From positions 5,890,001 through 5,954,000 of the forward strand of contig NC_039491.1 in NCBI RefSeq assembly GCF_003590095.1: DNA of 64,000 nucleotides, in the 5' to 3' direction. Origin of the DNA: Trichoplusia ni. Taxonomy: Eukaryota; Arthropoda; Insecta; Lepidoptera; Noctuidae. Positions 45,154 to 59,500 of this stretch are shown here, piece by piece. The translations under genes and the position numbers were made by a program. A model generated the notes under the pieces. That model made no database searches and was not told where the DNA came from. It saw only the letters and a program-made list of their open reading frames with translations. How positions within the stretch are numbered: the stretch's first letter is position 1; each line of letters begins with the position of its first letter.

Positions 45154-48100
45154 TCTGTTAATAAAACTTTTTCCTAAAACAATTAATTACTATGGAGACC
45201 GCCTATTTGCTTCATTACATAAAACGGCTTGCGCTTTTCCCGCGTGCCATAATAGCTTTGTTTTCTCGTATTCCACTTAAGTTTCAAAATTAAGACAAAC
45301 TTTTTCAATCAACTGCACAACGGTACAACTTTTTGTATCGAATATCAATGCTGGGTTGGTTCAATCGCTTTGTGTATAGCTTATTGTTTTGCTGGTGCAT
45401 TGAGCAAATTGAATTTTGCCAATCCACAAGATTACGTTCGAAGTAGCATCGTATGGACAACAGGATTCCAGGACACAGTATCGACTTTTAATAAAAATAA
45501 ATTCTGTTTTAAATGAAATCAGGCCTTTTTATTGGGTCTTATACAGTTTAAGTGGGGTCCTCTAAATTGGGTATCTTATTTGCGAAACTTTTTTACCTGT
45601 TTTCTTTGAAAGGTAATTTGAAATTCTAAAGCGGTTTTGCCTGTGGATAAATTTTGGATTACTTTTAAAACGTGGTATTTCTTGCTGCTCTTACACCTTT
45701 TAAGCCAAGTTAAACAATAAGACAATAATGGTACTGTACATTACAAAATTTAAGCATGAATAAAAACAAAAGAGTGTAAGTGTGTCTGTACTTTCTTTAC
45801 ACTAACAAAACCGAAGTCGATAATAGTAAAGTATGTATGTCACGTACATACATGGTTTGCTTATGTGATTGCAATTGCGTCTGTCCCATAATTTAAATTT
45901 ACTCCGGAAACATTACCTCATAACATATATTTAGCTTTCACACTATAAAATAGTTTTACTACAAAATTTTCGTCTGTATCGCGATGCTGTCATAGAAAGC
46001 CACGGTCCGCTTTTAATTACTTCTTTCATTTTAGAATACGTCTAGTCTGCAAATCGTATTAAATACAGTAGCTTCACCTAGTTTACGGGTTGCTTTTTGT
46101 TTGAGTAGAATTTTAATTATACTCTGTAGCAATTTGTTGAAGTTACCGAATGTAGTTTTGCCGAAGAGGACGAAAGAGTACAATTTGAAAAGATGATTAA
46201 TTAATTAAAATTTGTGAAATATGACAAGTTTATGACTATTTAGGATTCCATACTCCAAGATTGATACTTTGAATACGGTTCTAGCTAAGGTTCTACCTAA
46301 TGCTAAGTTGTCTGTACGTCGTCGATCGGTCCTTTTGGCTAGCTGTTCGTATGTCTAATACCAGTCTTTACTTTAGGAACTGTAATAATTAAAGAATTGA
46401 AAGTCAGTCCCACATCATGTTATCCTATTCCTGCTATAACTAATAATAAAAACAGAAGTTGATTTTAAGCGACGGTTTGTAGTCATATATTGTGTGGATG
46501 ATAATTTTCTTTTGAATATTTGGCTTCGCGAGTCTGAATTACACTTGACCGTTTTTATTCACAGGTGACTGTAGTAACACCCCTTGTTACTTCATTTGGT
46601 GAAGTACTCAAAATTCGCTATACAAATTTTACTCTTTCTGCATAGAGTGAGTACTAAATCAACATCTTAAAGTACTTTTAATTCAAGCATTTGATTCTCT
46701 TCACAAGTTTGTGCCCGATTGCCGCATAATGTTAGTGAGACTTCAAACTTATACCGTTCTGTTCTTATCTGACGCACGCTGGTTTGCAGGGAAACTAGTT
46801 CGAATAATTTCTCTTTTATATTATAAAAGATAAGCTAACGTGTATCGAGTAACGCCTGTAGAGGAAATTTCGTTGTGAAACTTTAACTAAAAGGTTTTAT
46901 AAACTTTGCGGTTGAATGCCGTGGGTCCACACCCTGTAGCAGAATAGAGCTTGAGTTAGATATCGGTTTTTTGAAACTAAGTTAGACGTGCCAGGATTCT
47001 CTGGCTTGTATTCTTTGAAACATTTCCGCGTCAGCCATTTTCTAAGTCAAAGTAATTTAGCTTAGTTTTAAAGGCATTACAGAAAGTTAAATTGGAGTCG
47101 TTACAGTCAAAAGTTCAACTATGAACTATAGAGATATTTTCAGACATAACCTTATCCTACACTTCACGGCTAAATAGGCTTTGACTTCGATAGCAAAAAC
47201 TTCAATGATATCTAACCTTTCCTAAAATCAACTGTATTCATAAAATAACCAAAATCAAAAATCGCAAACGATAACATAATGATGTCGGATTATTATGCTC
47301 TCCATGCAGTTGCAACTTCAAAATTCCAGATAGTGTAAAGACACGTTCGGTTGAGGAAACGGGCATCGCAACCTCCCCTTATCTAAACCGCAGGCGAATA
47401 CCGGCAACTGAGCATAACTGTGTGCATACTAAGCTATGCGCTTATTTTGCTCGTTTATACATTTCCGTGTACGTACCGCAGTTTCTTAATGTGTTTATTT
47501 ATTGAATTAGTTTTTTTTTACTTTGCTTCGAAATAAATTTGATTACAGCTCATTCTTGTGTATTTATCGGGATCTTTTGACTGGTTACGGGCCTTACCGA
47601 ACTCCTTTGTCATATTATGCAAGTGAAGCGTCAAAACGAGTCAGGCGTTTATGTTGTTGCCATGGTCTTAAGCTCTATTGAAATTATTCGCACTCTTAAA
47701 CTTCGTCCACTATTTAGATAAGCAAGTATCTGACCATCTTACTTAAAATATTTCAGTCGCTTACTCTATTTGAATACACATGAATAAATAAATTATTATG
47801 TAGATTAAAAGGCTAAACTAAACGAGAAGCAATTTAGTTTTGATTTATTTTACTAAGACCATTAATTGAACTTTTAAAATGTATAATATGATTTTGTATT
47901 TTCAAGAGCCAACTCTTAGATAAGAAAGATGTTAATTAAAATATAACGAACAAATAAAATAGAAGGGTTTTACATTCAGACTGCTACTGTTTTATTTAAA
48001 TATTTAGATAAAACTTCGTTATAATGTTAACACAGAATCTAATACTACACTGTAAGTATGTTAGATGTTACATTAAATTAAATATCAATACCACGCTTGA

Positions 48101-50151
48101 GGGACTCGCGAACTCCCCGGTGTAACTACGTAATTAATAAGGTTTGAATACTTGATTTGACTATTAAATTTAATGTACATAATTTTAGTACCAAGTTGGT
48201 ATAATTTTATGTAGGTATGATCTCTGCGTTTTGATAAGAGAATCAATTCATAATCTTTGCGGTAATTTGAAATCGTATTTAGTTTTTCTTAGTTTGAGAA
48301 TAGACGGCGTTGTGCGAAAGTTGAAAAAAAAAATCATGAAACAAACTGAAACATCTTCTTCTGTTCCAAAGGTTGGTATAATTTTATGTAATAAACGACA
48401 AGCATAATCTCTGATTTGTGACAAGAGAATCCAGTCATGAAATCAATATACCATGTCAACACAGCATCCAAAAATAAACGATCTAACCATTCTTAATGCC
48501 AACACTAATATATCAGTAATTAAATGCATTACATCTGCACTCCCCGGAGAGCAAGGCAGGGAGCAAACGCATCATTAGAGGCGAGCCTATTAACGACACC
48601 GAACTGCTAATGAGAATTTCTTAAATGAATAATTTAATTATTCCTATTCCCCAACTCGGTAAACCAGGCGAACAAGACTCGATCGTCATACGTTCATATA
48701 ATTATTGCTCGATGTAAGTAATTGTAGTAGATAGGGGGTTGAAAGCGGGTGCGTGGGTGTAACGCAAACAAAAATTATTCGGACACATTTAATTTTAATT
48801 TAGCGCCTGCCTAATAAACGAGCGTCCAGCGAAGTGTTTACACAGAACTCTGCAAACACGACAATATTGCTTAAGGCCCATAAATAATAATACAATTAGG
48901 CTGAGCTACTGGCACCCGTGGGACTTGATTTATTACCAACTGCGCATAATTTGTGACTACCCAAAGGTCACTCGATTATTTACAAGAATAACGTAAATAT
49001 GAATTATTATCGTCTTGATAATTTTTGTGTGCGTATTTTATTGGCCATATGGGAATGGAGAAAACACTCCAGCGCTAATTGTGTACGATAATTAAATGAA
49101 GTCTTACTCTTGGTTTTAATAAAACCTACATAGTAGGTACAGACACAAAATTGCTCTTCTTGAAATAGAATAGCCTTCAGAATCATTCTTTTAATTTTAT
49201 TTACCTCAAACGGAACCAGCTACGTCGTGCTTCGTTGCATTTGAACAATCCAATTATCCTCTGGTAAGTTAAATAGATCTTAACTATTATAGAAAGGCTT
49301 AGTTTGAAAGAAATGTAAATGACCTCTATTTTAATTGAAAAGCTGAAATTTTATAGAGCCATTTAAAGTCCACTTAGTAACAAAACTTTGACCACCTGTA
49401 CGTTGAAATTTTAACGAAAATAATAAGTAGGCACTTCATTAATAGGTATTATTTCATTAGCATTGTTTCTTTCTTATTAGCCCCACAATCCAAATTATAC
49501 GAGGGTTGGCGTTAAAGGGACGCGTATATCGCACCGTAAATTGCCTACAATAAAATCGTAACATTGTCTTTGAAGTTAAAATACTGGATGTGACATGTTT
49601 AGAAACTACAAAATTAAATTAAGTGTTTGTAAATTAATTATGGAAATTAAAATTTTGGGGTTTCATTATTAGTAAATTTCTTTCAGTATTTTCCGTTGTT
49701 AACTTTGTTTAGTATGTTTCGTTTTAGACATTATTTTTTTAATAATATTTTTCGTATAAGAAAGAATACACTATACTTAATATATTGTTTAAATGTAGAG
49801 ACGTTATTTTTTTTAAATAACCAGAACAATTTATTTCCAATAATTAATTTCAAGATAACTCTTATTGAACTGTCACATCTAGAGAACACAACAAAAATGT
49901 GATAGCTCCCGCTGAATAAGCAAAAGGGAAATAAGGCACAAGCGGAGGGGGTAGGGGCCAATGTAATTAATGCTTACGTTTAATTGTGGCCCAAATTGGA
50001 GAAGACGGACCCTTACAGATGTGAAACGAGTCGCAATGAAAAATAAAGCGGGTGATATTATACCGGTTCAAAGCGTTAAATTATCTGATCGTTTTAGGAA
50101 ACCGTAGTGAGATATATGAAAGTAATATGACATGTTATGCATACGAAAAGC
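45154..50151. other. No gene recognised; possible regulatory block
   Basis: AT-rich sequence. TCTTTTATATTATAAAAGA near 46812 is a short palindrome. The segment 48540-49110 is less AT-rich than its surroundings and carries several TAAT/TTTAT homeodomain- and Caudal-type sites. No coding structure. Confidence 0.4.
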
Positions 50152-50309
50152 TAGCTTGTTGGTCTGTTGGGATGTGGAAACCTGACCGCTATACCGAAGT
50201 TCGTAGGTTTGATTCCCTCCTAAGACATATTTATGTATGTGCTATGAGCAAGATCAATATTGTTAGAATGCATGATGCCTTGATCTTTTATATTTATCTT
50301 GAGTAGGTA
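50152..50309 (+). mobile_element. tRNA-derived SINE, decayed
   Basis: Head AGCTTGTTGGTCTGTTGGGA with an A-box-like segment, CCTGACCGCTATACCGAAG in between, and a B box GGTTTGATTCC at 50206-50216, about 45 bases apart. The body is AT-rich and lacks a clear end; GTGCTATGAGCAAGATC follows. It is related in layout to the SINE at 30932-31170 but clearly diverged. The 84-codon frame over it is not a gene. Confidence 0.6.
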
Positions 50310-53300
50310 ATTAAGAACGTAATAAACTGTGTTACATGATTCCATAGCGTACAACATTATGCCTTAACAATTATGCAACGCTAGATCTGACTTTACTCTA
50401 GACAACGACTACAGCAATAAATTCGTATACAAGTTCATACATGGGCAAGTCTCACTAGACATGATTAAATTAGTTTAGATTAAAAATTTAATAAAACAGA
50501 CCTCAGTAAACTAAACAATTAATATAAATATTAACTTTTTACTTTATTTATTGCCTGCAAATTATCCAAGCATTAAGTATCACAAAACAAAACCACCTTG
50601 TTTTTCCGACATTTTAACAAACACATTTTTATAAATTGGTTCCTGAACACAACCTACCTGGATACACTTAACACTTGTTTGTATAGATACTAAGCCTTCG
50701 TTTGATGCTCCAGCCACGTGGAATAAGTTCCCGGTATGCGCCTGGGAATCTCTCCGGTCTACCGGTATTAAATTTCCTATGTTCTTCGTGACACAGGCTT
50801 GCTGTATGTAAAATATTGCAGGTAGCGCTGAACTTAAGGCAAAGGTGTTAAGTGTGCATTGTGATTATATATTTCAGAACACTGAGTACTAAGTTTTCCA
50901 AAATTATCCCTAGATCTATTATGATAGAAATGTTGTCTACGATTTAAAACATAAAATTCACTGATTAATAAACAGCAATCGATATTTCTCTTTTGTTTTT
51001 CTACACAACACTGAACTGCTACGACGTGTCTACGAGATGCGCTTACTCGCTACGCCGTGAATCTCGTAGACACAACGTTGGTTCCACTTTTCTATTACTG
51101 TGTCGGAAAACAGTGTGCTTCACGCCCAAGTATTCTTGTTATGTGAAAATAAAGTAACGCAAAGTGATGCTTTGTAGGCAGTTAAACCTACTATGTTTTG
51201 TTTGGATGTTCTTTAGACAAAATGCAAACAGTTGCATTGTCATAGCGTTTCAAATCAACTATTTTTTTTAGGTAAAGGCACAAAGAAAGTACAATTAAAT
51301 TAATTTAACGGTAGTGCTACTGATACATAAACATACTGAATTGATTTACATAAGTTGTCTATTCAAAGCTTAACGATTAATAGAATACAAAAAAAAAACG
51401 ATTTCATTAAAGTATTGTAATCATACGTTAAATCCGTTGAAAAAAAATCAGGTCTAATTCATAAAAAGAAAAAAACCTATCATGATTCCATTTTCTCGAA
51501 ACCAAATTGAATATTAACATTCTTGAATTCCCATTCTGAAATAAGTGACAAGCCAGTAGACTTGTTAAACATTAATATTTTTAATCTTCTAACGCCGCGA
51601 AGTGGAAGATAATTCATAAATATACACCACAATTTAAATACAGAATTGCTTGAGAATAAGTCGCGGTGTAGTCCAAAGAGAATACTGAGCAATGATAAGT
51701 AACTTTACCTCGGAATCTGAATATAAATGCTAATGCCGTCTGATCCATACTTTCAATCTTAACGCTTCTTTTGAGAGATTATTATAATTTTGTCAGAATC
51801 CTTTGAGCTTAGCCGAGGTTTCATAGTTTGCTTCAATTTATAGAAATTATATTTGATATTTCTACTTCTTATTAATCTAAATACATACCCACGTATTATA
51901 TCAACATATTTTGTCGATCGCATTTTGTTTTGTGTACGTAGTTGAATTGAAAAGTTCCTCAGATCTCGACTCAAGATTCCCATCGAACTTTCAAGTTGAC
52001 TAATAGTCGTTTTTCTCACGAGACAGAGTGATAACGTTTATAGCGACGCAGAGTAATAGCTTACATGTGATCAAGTTTAAATGAAAGAGAAAAAATAATA
52101 AATGAACCGAGCGTCACCTAAGAGAGATTTGAAAAAAGTCGTTACTCTGATAAACTGCGACCCCCAGCTCGCAAGACTTCGTTCGTTTTGTGACAAATTG
52201 ATATATCCGGAGTCAGATGTTTGAAGAAGATTTGTCTTTTGATTGATTGACTTAATCACGTAAATATGTAATAACGGACGGTGTTTTGACCGATGACTGA
52301 GGGAGGAAGTAATTTTTTCGAAAGTAAATAAGCCTCAAGTCAGCACTGTACATAGTTAGTCACTAGAAGAAAAATGCAAAAACATATTTATGCGTTAGAT
52401 AGATACTAATTAGGAAAACCCTAATTTCTAATAAATATTATATTGTACGGTTATAAAAAAGAAAATAAATTTTCACACTTAGGTATTATAAGAAAAAGTC
52501 ATTTCAAGTATTTTTTGGTTTAATAATTTAAATTAAGACCACAAAGTTTAACGTATCTAGAATCCTTCCGTAGTAACTTAACTATTTAGTATTCAACGTA
52601 AGAAAAAATTGATAAAAATATAAGATATTTAAGGAAAATGAAGACGCGCTATCTATCGGCGAAATCTAAAGAACGTTACATGCTTTCCATTTTTAAATAA
52701 CAAATGTTTTATTCTGAAAGTGTTTCGTAAACATGATAATGAACTTATTTTTAAGTCAATTTTAAGTACGAAGTTGTTTAATTTGATACCAATTTCGAAA
52801 ACCAGAATAAAATTAAAAAAGAACAAAAAAATATTCGCAACAAATTGCCCACCCATCAAAGTTTGACCGTACCAAACGCGGCTTACCTCAGAATTAACGG
52901 TGGCAAAATACATCACCTGTAAATAGTTTTAAGTGTATTGCTAATTTTTTCGGGTGATAGCCTGGTGATAGACGGATTGGCAGACTGAAACCATAGTTCC
53001 TGGATAGCCATAGTTATAGGGTTCGGTTCATTTTTGGTTCGGATACCTTAACAGTGTTTAAAAGGCAAGATCAGTTTAATCAGAAATAATGCAGAGTGTT
53101 AATCAACAACAGTACTATGAGTAAACTGCAATTAATAACGATGCAGGGTCATTGAACCTAGATATGAGACAAATTAACCCATAGATGTGGTTACATACAA
53201 TATGGCGGTAGGATGGTGAGTACACACATATTGTTGCGTAAACAGTGACTATATTAGTTCACAAACTAAGGGATTGTAATATAGTGTATAATTATGAGTT

Positions 53301-53337
53301 CATATACCTGCTTGTATATAACACATCGCATATATGC
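50310..53337. other. No gene recognised; one long inverted repeat
   Basis: AT-rich sequence with the 13-bp inverted repeat at 51026-51073 and short accidental frames on both strands. Confidence 0.4.
51026..51073. repeat. Perfect 13-bp inverted repeat with 22-nt loop
   Basis: GTGTCTACGAGAT (51026-51038) and ATCTCGTAGACAC (51061-51073) are exact complements; the loop itself is CpG-rich (GCGCTTACTCGCTACGCCGTGA has CG four times). Outer sequences (ACG and AACG) pair imperfectly. It could be the core of a decayed MITE or a transcribed hairpin. Confidence 0.75.
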
Positions 53338-53553
53338 GTATATTCCTACATCCTTGACGGTCGTTACAGGTAGTCAGAAGCTTGAAAAAGTCTGACAGCC
53401 AGTCTAACCAAGGGGTATCGTGTTGCCCAGGAAACTGGGTTAAGGAGGTCAGATAGGCAGTCGCTCCTTGTAAAACACTGGTACTTAGCTGAAACCGGTT
53501 GGACTGGTAGCCGACCCCAACATAGTTGGGAAAAGGCTAGGCCAATGATGATG
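53338..53553 (+). mobile_element. 5'-truncated 5S-headed SINE copy, possible 8-bp target duplication
   Basis: Plus-strand copy of the family at 3826-4182, from GTATATTCCTACATCCTTGA to the tail CCGACCCCAACATAGTTGGG, AAAAGGCTAGGCCAATGATGATG. It lacks the 5S-like head. ATATATGC lies just before (53330-53337) and just after (53554-53561) and may be the target duplication. The 88-codon antisense frame over it is accidental. Confidence 0.78.
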
Positions 53554-53561
53554 ATATATGC

Positions 53562-56500
53562 AAGAGGTAAATACATATAGATTAAATAGTCAGTGGGGTA
53601 CGAAATAGCTTGAAGTTTAATATAATGCATTGAACAAAATTTTAAATACTGTTTTTGGAAATCATTAATTTAATTAGTTATTAACCTTACCTTTGAAGTT
53701 ATGAATAATAATATTTTTTCTTCAAATTAAGTTTAAAAGGTAAAACCAACGGAGCCCTGTGTGTAATGGATTCATCTACTGTAGTTATGTAAGGTCAAGA
53801 TCTCGAAAAATATGCTAAACTTATGTCTAAAATTAAAGACCGATAAAAAATAATAATTTTGATTGCTAAAGTATTTTACTTAACCCAACCCTCAGTGTAT
53901 GTGGATCAATGCTCATACCTTTTCCACATGAGAAGAAACCTGTGCCAAGCTATGGGACCTCACACATTTTATTTAATAGTACTTTAAAGAGTCGTGCTCT
54001 AAAAGCTAGCAAACAAAATCACTGTAATTAATGTCACTTATGACTAAAAAACACCATATTAGCAGTGTCAGAACATAAAATGCACTAACAACTTTGACTA
54101 CTACATAAACTCGGCACGTGTTACAACTAGTTCCAACATTATCTCGACAAAACGACAAAGGAAACTTTTAACTTAATAAGTCTGATTAAAACTGTGTAAC
54201 TTGCCAAGATAGTTTAAATATACTAAAGGATCGACTAGAAAAAGTTCTCTTTACATTTTCTATGCGATGTTTAAACTAGGTTTACGATTAGAGAAAAAGC
54301 ATCTTAAATAAATAAAGTACGAAAGGTTTCAGTGTTTTGCGTTATTTAGGTCAAGGCAATGTACTCTCGTCATAAAGTAGAAACTCAACAAATTCTCAAG
54401 GCCTACTCAGAAATTTGTAAAATACTGCTTAGCCTAGCATTCTCTTATCGGGTACTCGACTTACCCAAGAGTTAAAACGAAGCACTAATTAACTCAAGAA
54501 ATCTTACAACGCTTAATTATTCCTTAGTCCTAAGATATAAATTTAATATCAAGTTGTATAAATACACATTTGTATAGACAGTACATAAGTCGGGGACTAT
54601 TAAAAGCAGGCGAGCGCCGTTTCGAGGAGCGTTTATTTCTCCGATGGTATAGAGGACTGTAATTAATTGTTCAGACTGGCTCATTTATTGTATATTTAAT
54701 TGTAAATGCAATTATACTGTGGACTAATGGTATTTTTACAAGAGGGTCCAAGAAATGAGAGTACCCATCTAAACAAGGCTTAGTTTAATGTGCTCTGTGT
54801 TTTTTGTTTTTAATTAACCAAATTGTCATTTGATGCATGTAATTATATTCTTGCTGTAAAAAGTACGCAAAATGTGAAGAAATGTTACAATAAATATCGT
54901 TCATGACTTTGTTTTTGTTTATTTAATAAACAAAAGTAATAAACTCAAGCATTGATTAAAAGACCGGACATAAAAGGCCCCAATAACCATTACCTACTGT
55001 GATTTTATGAAATTGGAATTTTTGATGGTCCAAACGTGACGTTGATGCAAAAAACACGTGTATTTTGTGAATATGAGGAAAGTGATAATAAACACTTTAA
55101 AAGCCTGTAACTGTCCCACTAAAGGACAAAGGCTTGATAAAAACGGAGCCTGGTTGTGTTATGAAATTTATATTTTCCCTTTTTAAATTATTAAGAACAC
55201 AGTTAGGATAAAATTAAATAAAGTATTTTATGATAAGACACTGCAACTTGAAAAACACAACCGTTATCCTGAATGTTTGATAACATTTTAAACGTTGCAA
55301 AGAAGGAAAACAAAACACGATTAATAAAACATTATCGAAGATATGTAACCTCGTATGCAGGGTCTAAACGAGGAATTTGGGTTCACCCTGAATTTGTCAA
55401 TTTCATTCCACACGACGCTTACTCGTAAGAAATGCTTAAGGAATAATGATGGCATCTGTTAAGGTAAATAGAATACGAACTGTATCCGTCCGGGATTCAC
55501 AGTACACCTCTTTCTATAAACCTCACACGGCATATTTGTTTGGTAAACAGTGCCGTATATCTTACAATTAAAGCTTACGAATTCGAACCTTATTGTATTC
55601 ACGTTAAGTTTAAATTCTATTGTTTTGTTTGCACTGTTACAACCAGTTTTTAACAAACGTATGTGTTACTGTGAAGCTTTATTACAATTTAAGCGATGTA
55701 ACAAATTGTAAAACGTGCTAACGCGAATTCTGTGCACGTCTGTACTTTGTTTAGTAGATACCTTCTTTCATCCTTTTGGAAGTACTTTTCTGTCATGCTG
55801 GCCTTCAAGTTGTAACAAAACGGAAATTGCTTTCGCATTTTAGCTGTTGTTCATTTAATTACGGTATCACAAGTGCCTTATTACTATTTTAATAAAACAT
55901 TTTAGAATTTGTTTAAATAACTCACGGTTTTAGTAATATTGGTAAAAAAGAGTTTAGATTATAAGAGTATACGAGTTATGAACAATCAACCTTACTTTAC
56001 TTCTATGCTACGTATAAGATGGACTAACGTAACGTGATACACAAATTCTTCTCTTTCCCAAGTAAGTTAAGATATCACAAAACATCAACAGAAATTGACC
56101 TCTTTTTGAACCTTTGCCAAATTCCGTCACATTCGAGTGCCCCATGGGCATATTTTAATATTACATTTTATAACAAAACCCGCTCAACCGGAGTACATTC
56201 AAGATGCAAATCCCCTTAGGAAAGTATTAGGAAAATATAAAGAGACTGATAAATCTCGCGTTGAGTCCCTGGAGTGTCCGACGTAGCGCGATATTTCACG
56301 GTATTTTAACAAATTTAACGAGCTACCATATTTACTTCAAGGAACCTCCTTCGGATACATTACGTTTATTCATAACCCTTATTATATTCTATCGGGACAT
56401 GATGCAACTCTACGATTTAAAAGTAAGATGAAAAATTTGAATGAATTATGCAACCTCCTTTAAAAAACTTCTTTTATAAACTCGAATAGGTATGACTCAT

Positions 56501-59500
56501 AACTTTATTCCTATATTTTTTTTTTCTAATTTCTTCATTACGTTCGAATACCAAAACTTAAAACAATGTTTAGAGACTCGGTCGTTACGCAAATTTTACT
56601 AACCTTTATGCAGGCAAAACATTTTTATAGATAATACACCGGAGCACGTGTAGGTTTATGACGTATTACCTCAACCACCAAGCTTTCAAGGATATTGGAA
56701 ACTAATCATTAATTCATTCCATCCATTATCGTGAGGAAGTAATGTGTACTCAATATTATAATGCTAGAACCTCCCTGAGTGTATTTGGCGTGTGCGGTTT
56801 CAAGAAAAAAAAAACATTTGCCTACCTATTTGCCTATTGATAGGCATATTACTTTAAAGTGTGAAGCAGACAGTTTTTTTTTTTCAATTTACTGATTTAT
56901 TTTCTCTACGTTTTTACTACGTACGCGTGTGTATCACTGAACTCCTAAACGGCTGGACCGATTAGAATAATCAGTTTCACAAACTAGCTCGGCAGAAAGA
57001 AGTTCACCAGATTAGCTAATATATAAAAAGCTCTGGACAATGACGGGATTCGGCTGTCGCCATGAGTAATAGTGTACATATTATGAATTTTAAAAGAAGC
57101 AAAAGGACCGCAGCAGTATTCAAACAATACTAATTTCAAACAGTAAACGAGGGTCAAAACAAATGATGTTGTAAACGTAAAATTCACAGAGTTTACTATA
57201 AAATGTTAAGTACTTCAGTGATGATACAAAGTTCAACGATACAGACAGTGAACCTTGTGAACTTTGAACTATTGTAGCGAAATTAATTCCAGCGTTGGAT
57301 AAATGCATTTAGTTTTACTTTGAATATAAAGATTGTTTGAAAATTTCAGCTGCTTGTCTGTGTTTCATAAAGGTTAATTAGTACCTCAGTAACAACTATC
57401 AAGTTGTTATTTTATGTGACGTGGTTTGTTTTGTTCGGATTTTTTGTTTGGTTTTTCATGGAAGATATAAGGTTAGAATATTTTAATATCGAGAGATTGA
57501 CTGTATGTTTTTCTTTTTCGACGAACTTTTACTAAAGATTTTCCAGTAAAAGATGAGTACCATTTAAATTTTGTACGCCATAATGTGGCAGAACATGAGG
57601 TCATAATACTTATTCTAAGACCTATGCTTGTACCATGTTTTTACAAAATAAAATATATTTTTCAAAATAAAAAAAATCTTTATCAGTATTTAAACTTTAA
57701 TGCGAGTTCAATGAAACTTATTTTTTACAAGAATTTATATTTTTTTCTACAGTACTGCTTTAATATTCTTTTTGTTTCTGGCCAAAACCGCAATATTAAT
57801 AATATTATTAATTTTCATAAACCAAATGCAACTGAAATATTTCATGGGTACTATTTTATACAGAATTCGAGATTCCAAAGTACACTCAAAGACAACTTTG
57901 CATAAACAAAGCAACTTAAAAGTACAACAAAAACAACACGCTGTCATAGACTTACTGTCCCAAAATCCCCGAAACAGGGGTAATAAAGAATATTTCCCCA
58001 AAATAGTGACTCATAAAGCAAAAACTGTTGGCTGGGCACCGTGGCAATTTATCCATGGATCACCTGAGGCATAGAGGTCATCAATCCAATGCCCCGGGGC
58101 TAGTTTTCTAGAAGATTCAGTCTTACCCCCTCTTACCCCCCTTCATTGCGCAGCTGAACGTAATGTGTTAGCGGTTATAGATTTTTGTTGAACCAACTGA
58201 GGTGCAGCGTTCCGTGAACAATTTTCTTATGATTTTCTTGAGGAAACATTGTTATGAATATAAAATTAATATTAATGGTCGTTTACGGAGCACAATAAAT
58301 TGAAAACTATATATTTGTGCAGCTTTTGAAGTTTCGTACTGCATTATTAAAGTTTTATAAAAAAGACAAAAAGTCCTTTTCAAAAACTGATGGATGTATA
58401 ATGAAGGCCTTAATATTTTTATTTACGCCTCACACTCTCCAGAGTAGGGCAGCCGTTTGATTTATTAATTATTCCGAAAAATATAATAAAATATTCAAGA
58501 GGAAAAATCCGTGGAAAAAACGATCCATTAGGCAGCTCACAAAATTAATAACAAAATTAAAATGAATAAATTGAGTCTTAACGTGTTGGACATAAGGTTT
58601 AAAATTCATAACTTTTTTGTTTTATTTTGTTGTGTCAGTGATGGGCTGTGTTGAAATAATGGTCATTTACAGTGCACATCACGTCATTTGCACTGACTGA
58701 CCCCTGGGGATTATATGCAGTAGTTGTTACTCCGACATTTATTATAACGATATGTTCTATATTGTGAAAAAATCAATAGCCTCAGGAAGGTGATATCGCG
58801 TCCATTTTTTACTTTTAACTAGATTGACTTAAAAGGATAATTTGTGGCGATTAACTCACAAAACTATTTTGGCGACTATAAACGATACGACAGTCTCTGC
58901 ATCGTTATGCTTTTTAAAAAATCTAAAGATTTTTTTGCATCCTATATGTCTGCCATTTTTGGCAAATGCAGGGAAACAGTATCGTGAAAAGAAAATTTTA
59001 TCTAGTAAAATATTGGAAAATTATATAGTTCGAGTGTAAGTGTAGCTTCCGTTTTTCTATCCAGGTCACTATGTTTTCTATGAATATTTTGTTGCTTCGT
59101 TCGTTGTTATGACTGAGACTTGCCAAAAAAATAATTCGCTTTAGGAATCATCACAATACAAGGAGGAGTTAAAGTTAAAGACATATCTTGTTCAAAGCAA
59201 ACGGTTTCATGTGTATTTCATAATTTTTTTGTCATTTTTTTTCTTATACAACAGCCTTATGCCGAACTATTCTACTTTCAAATAATAGTAGAGCCCAACG
59301 AGATCAATTTGTGTAATGTTTACCAACTTAAATGAAATACGCACAAAACTGGATCGTAAATAAGCATTAACCCGGATTTCGTAGGTACTAAGTTTCAAGA
59401 CGATAGGCTGTAAAATCATTTACCAGTATTATATTCTCAACCGAAAGTTCTAAATTTAAGCAAGGATAATCCTAGGCTTTCGCTCAAACGATAATAAAAT

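Noticed and set aside
53364..53630. 88-codon minus-strand frame
   Set aside because: It covers an antisense SINE copy and has no family signature.
58028..58070. Resemblance to a primate Alu (GGCTGGGCACCGTGGC, GGATCACCTGAGG)
   Set aside because: The two matching words are short, their spacing is wrong for Alu and nothing between or around them aligns. Contamination or transfer is not supported.
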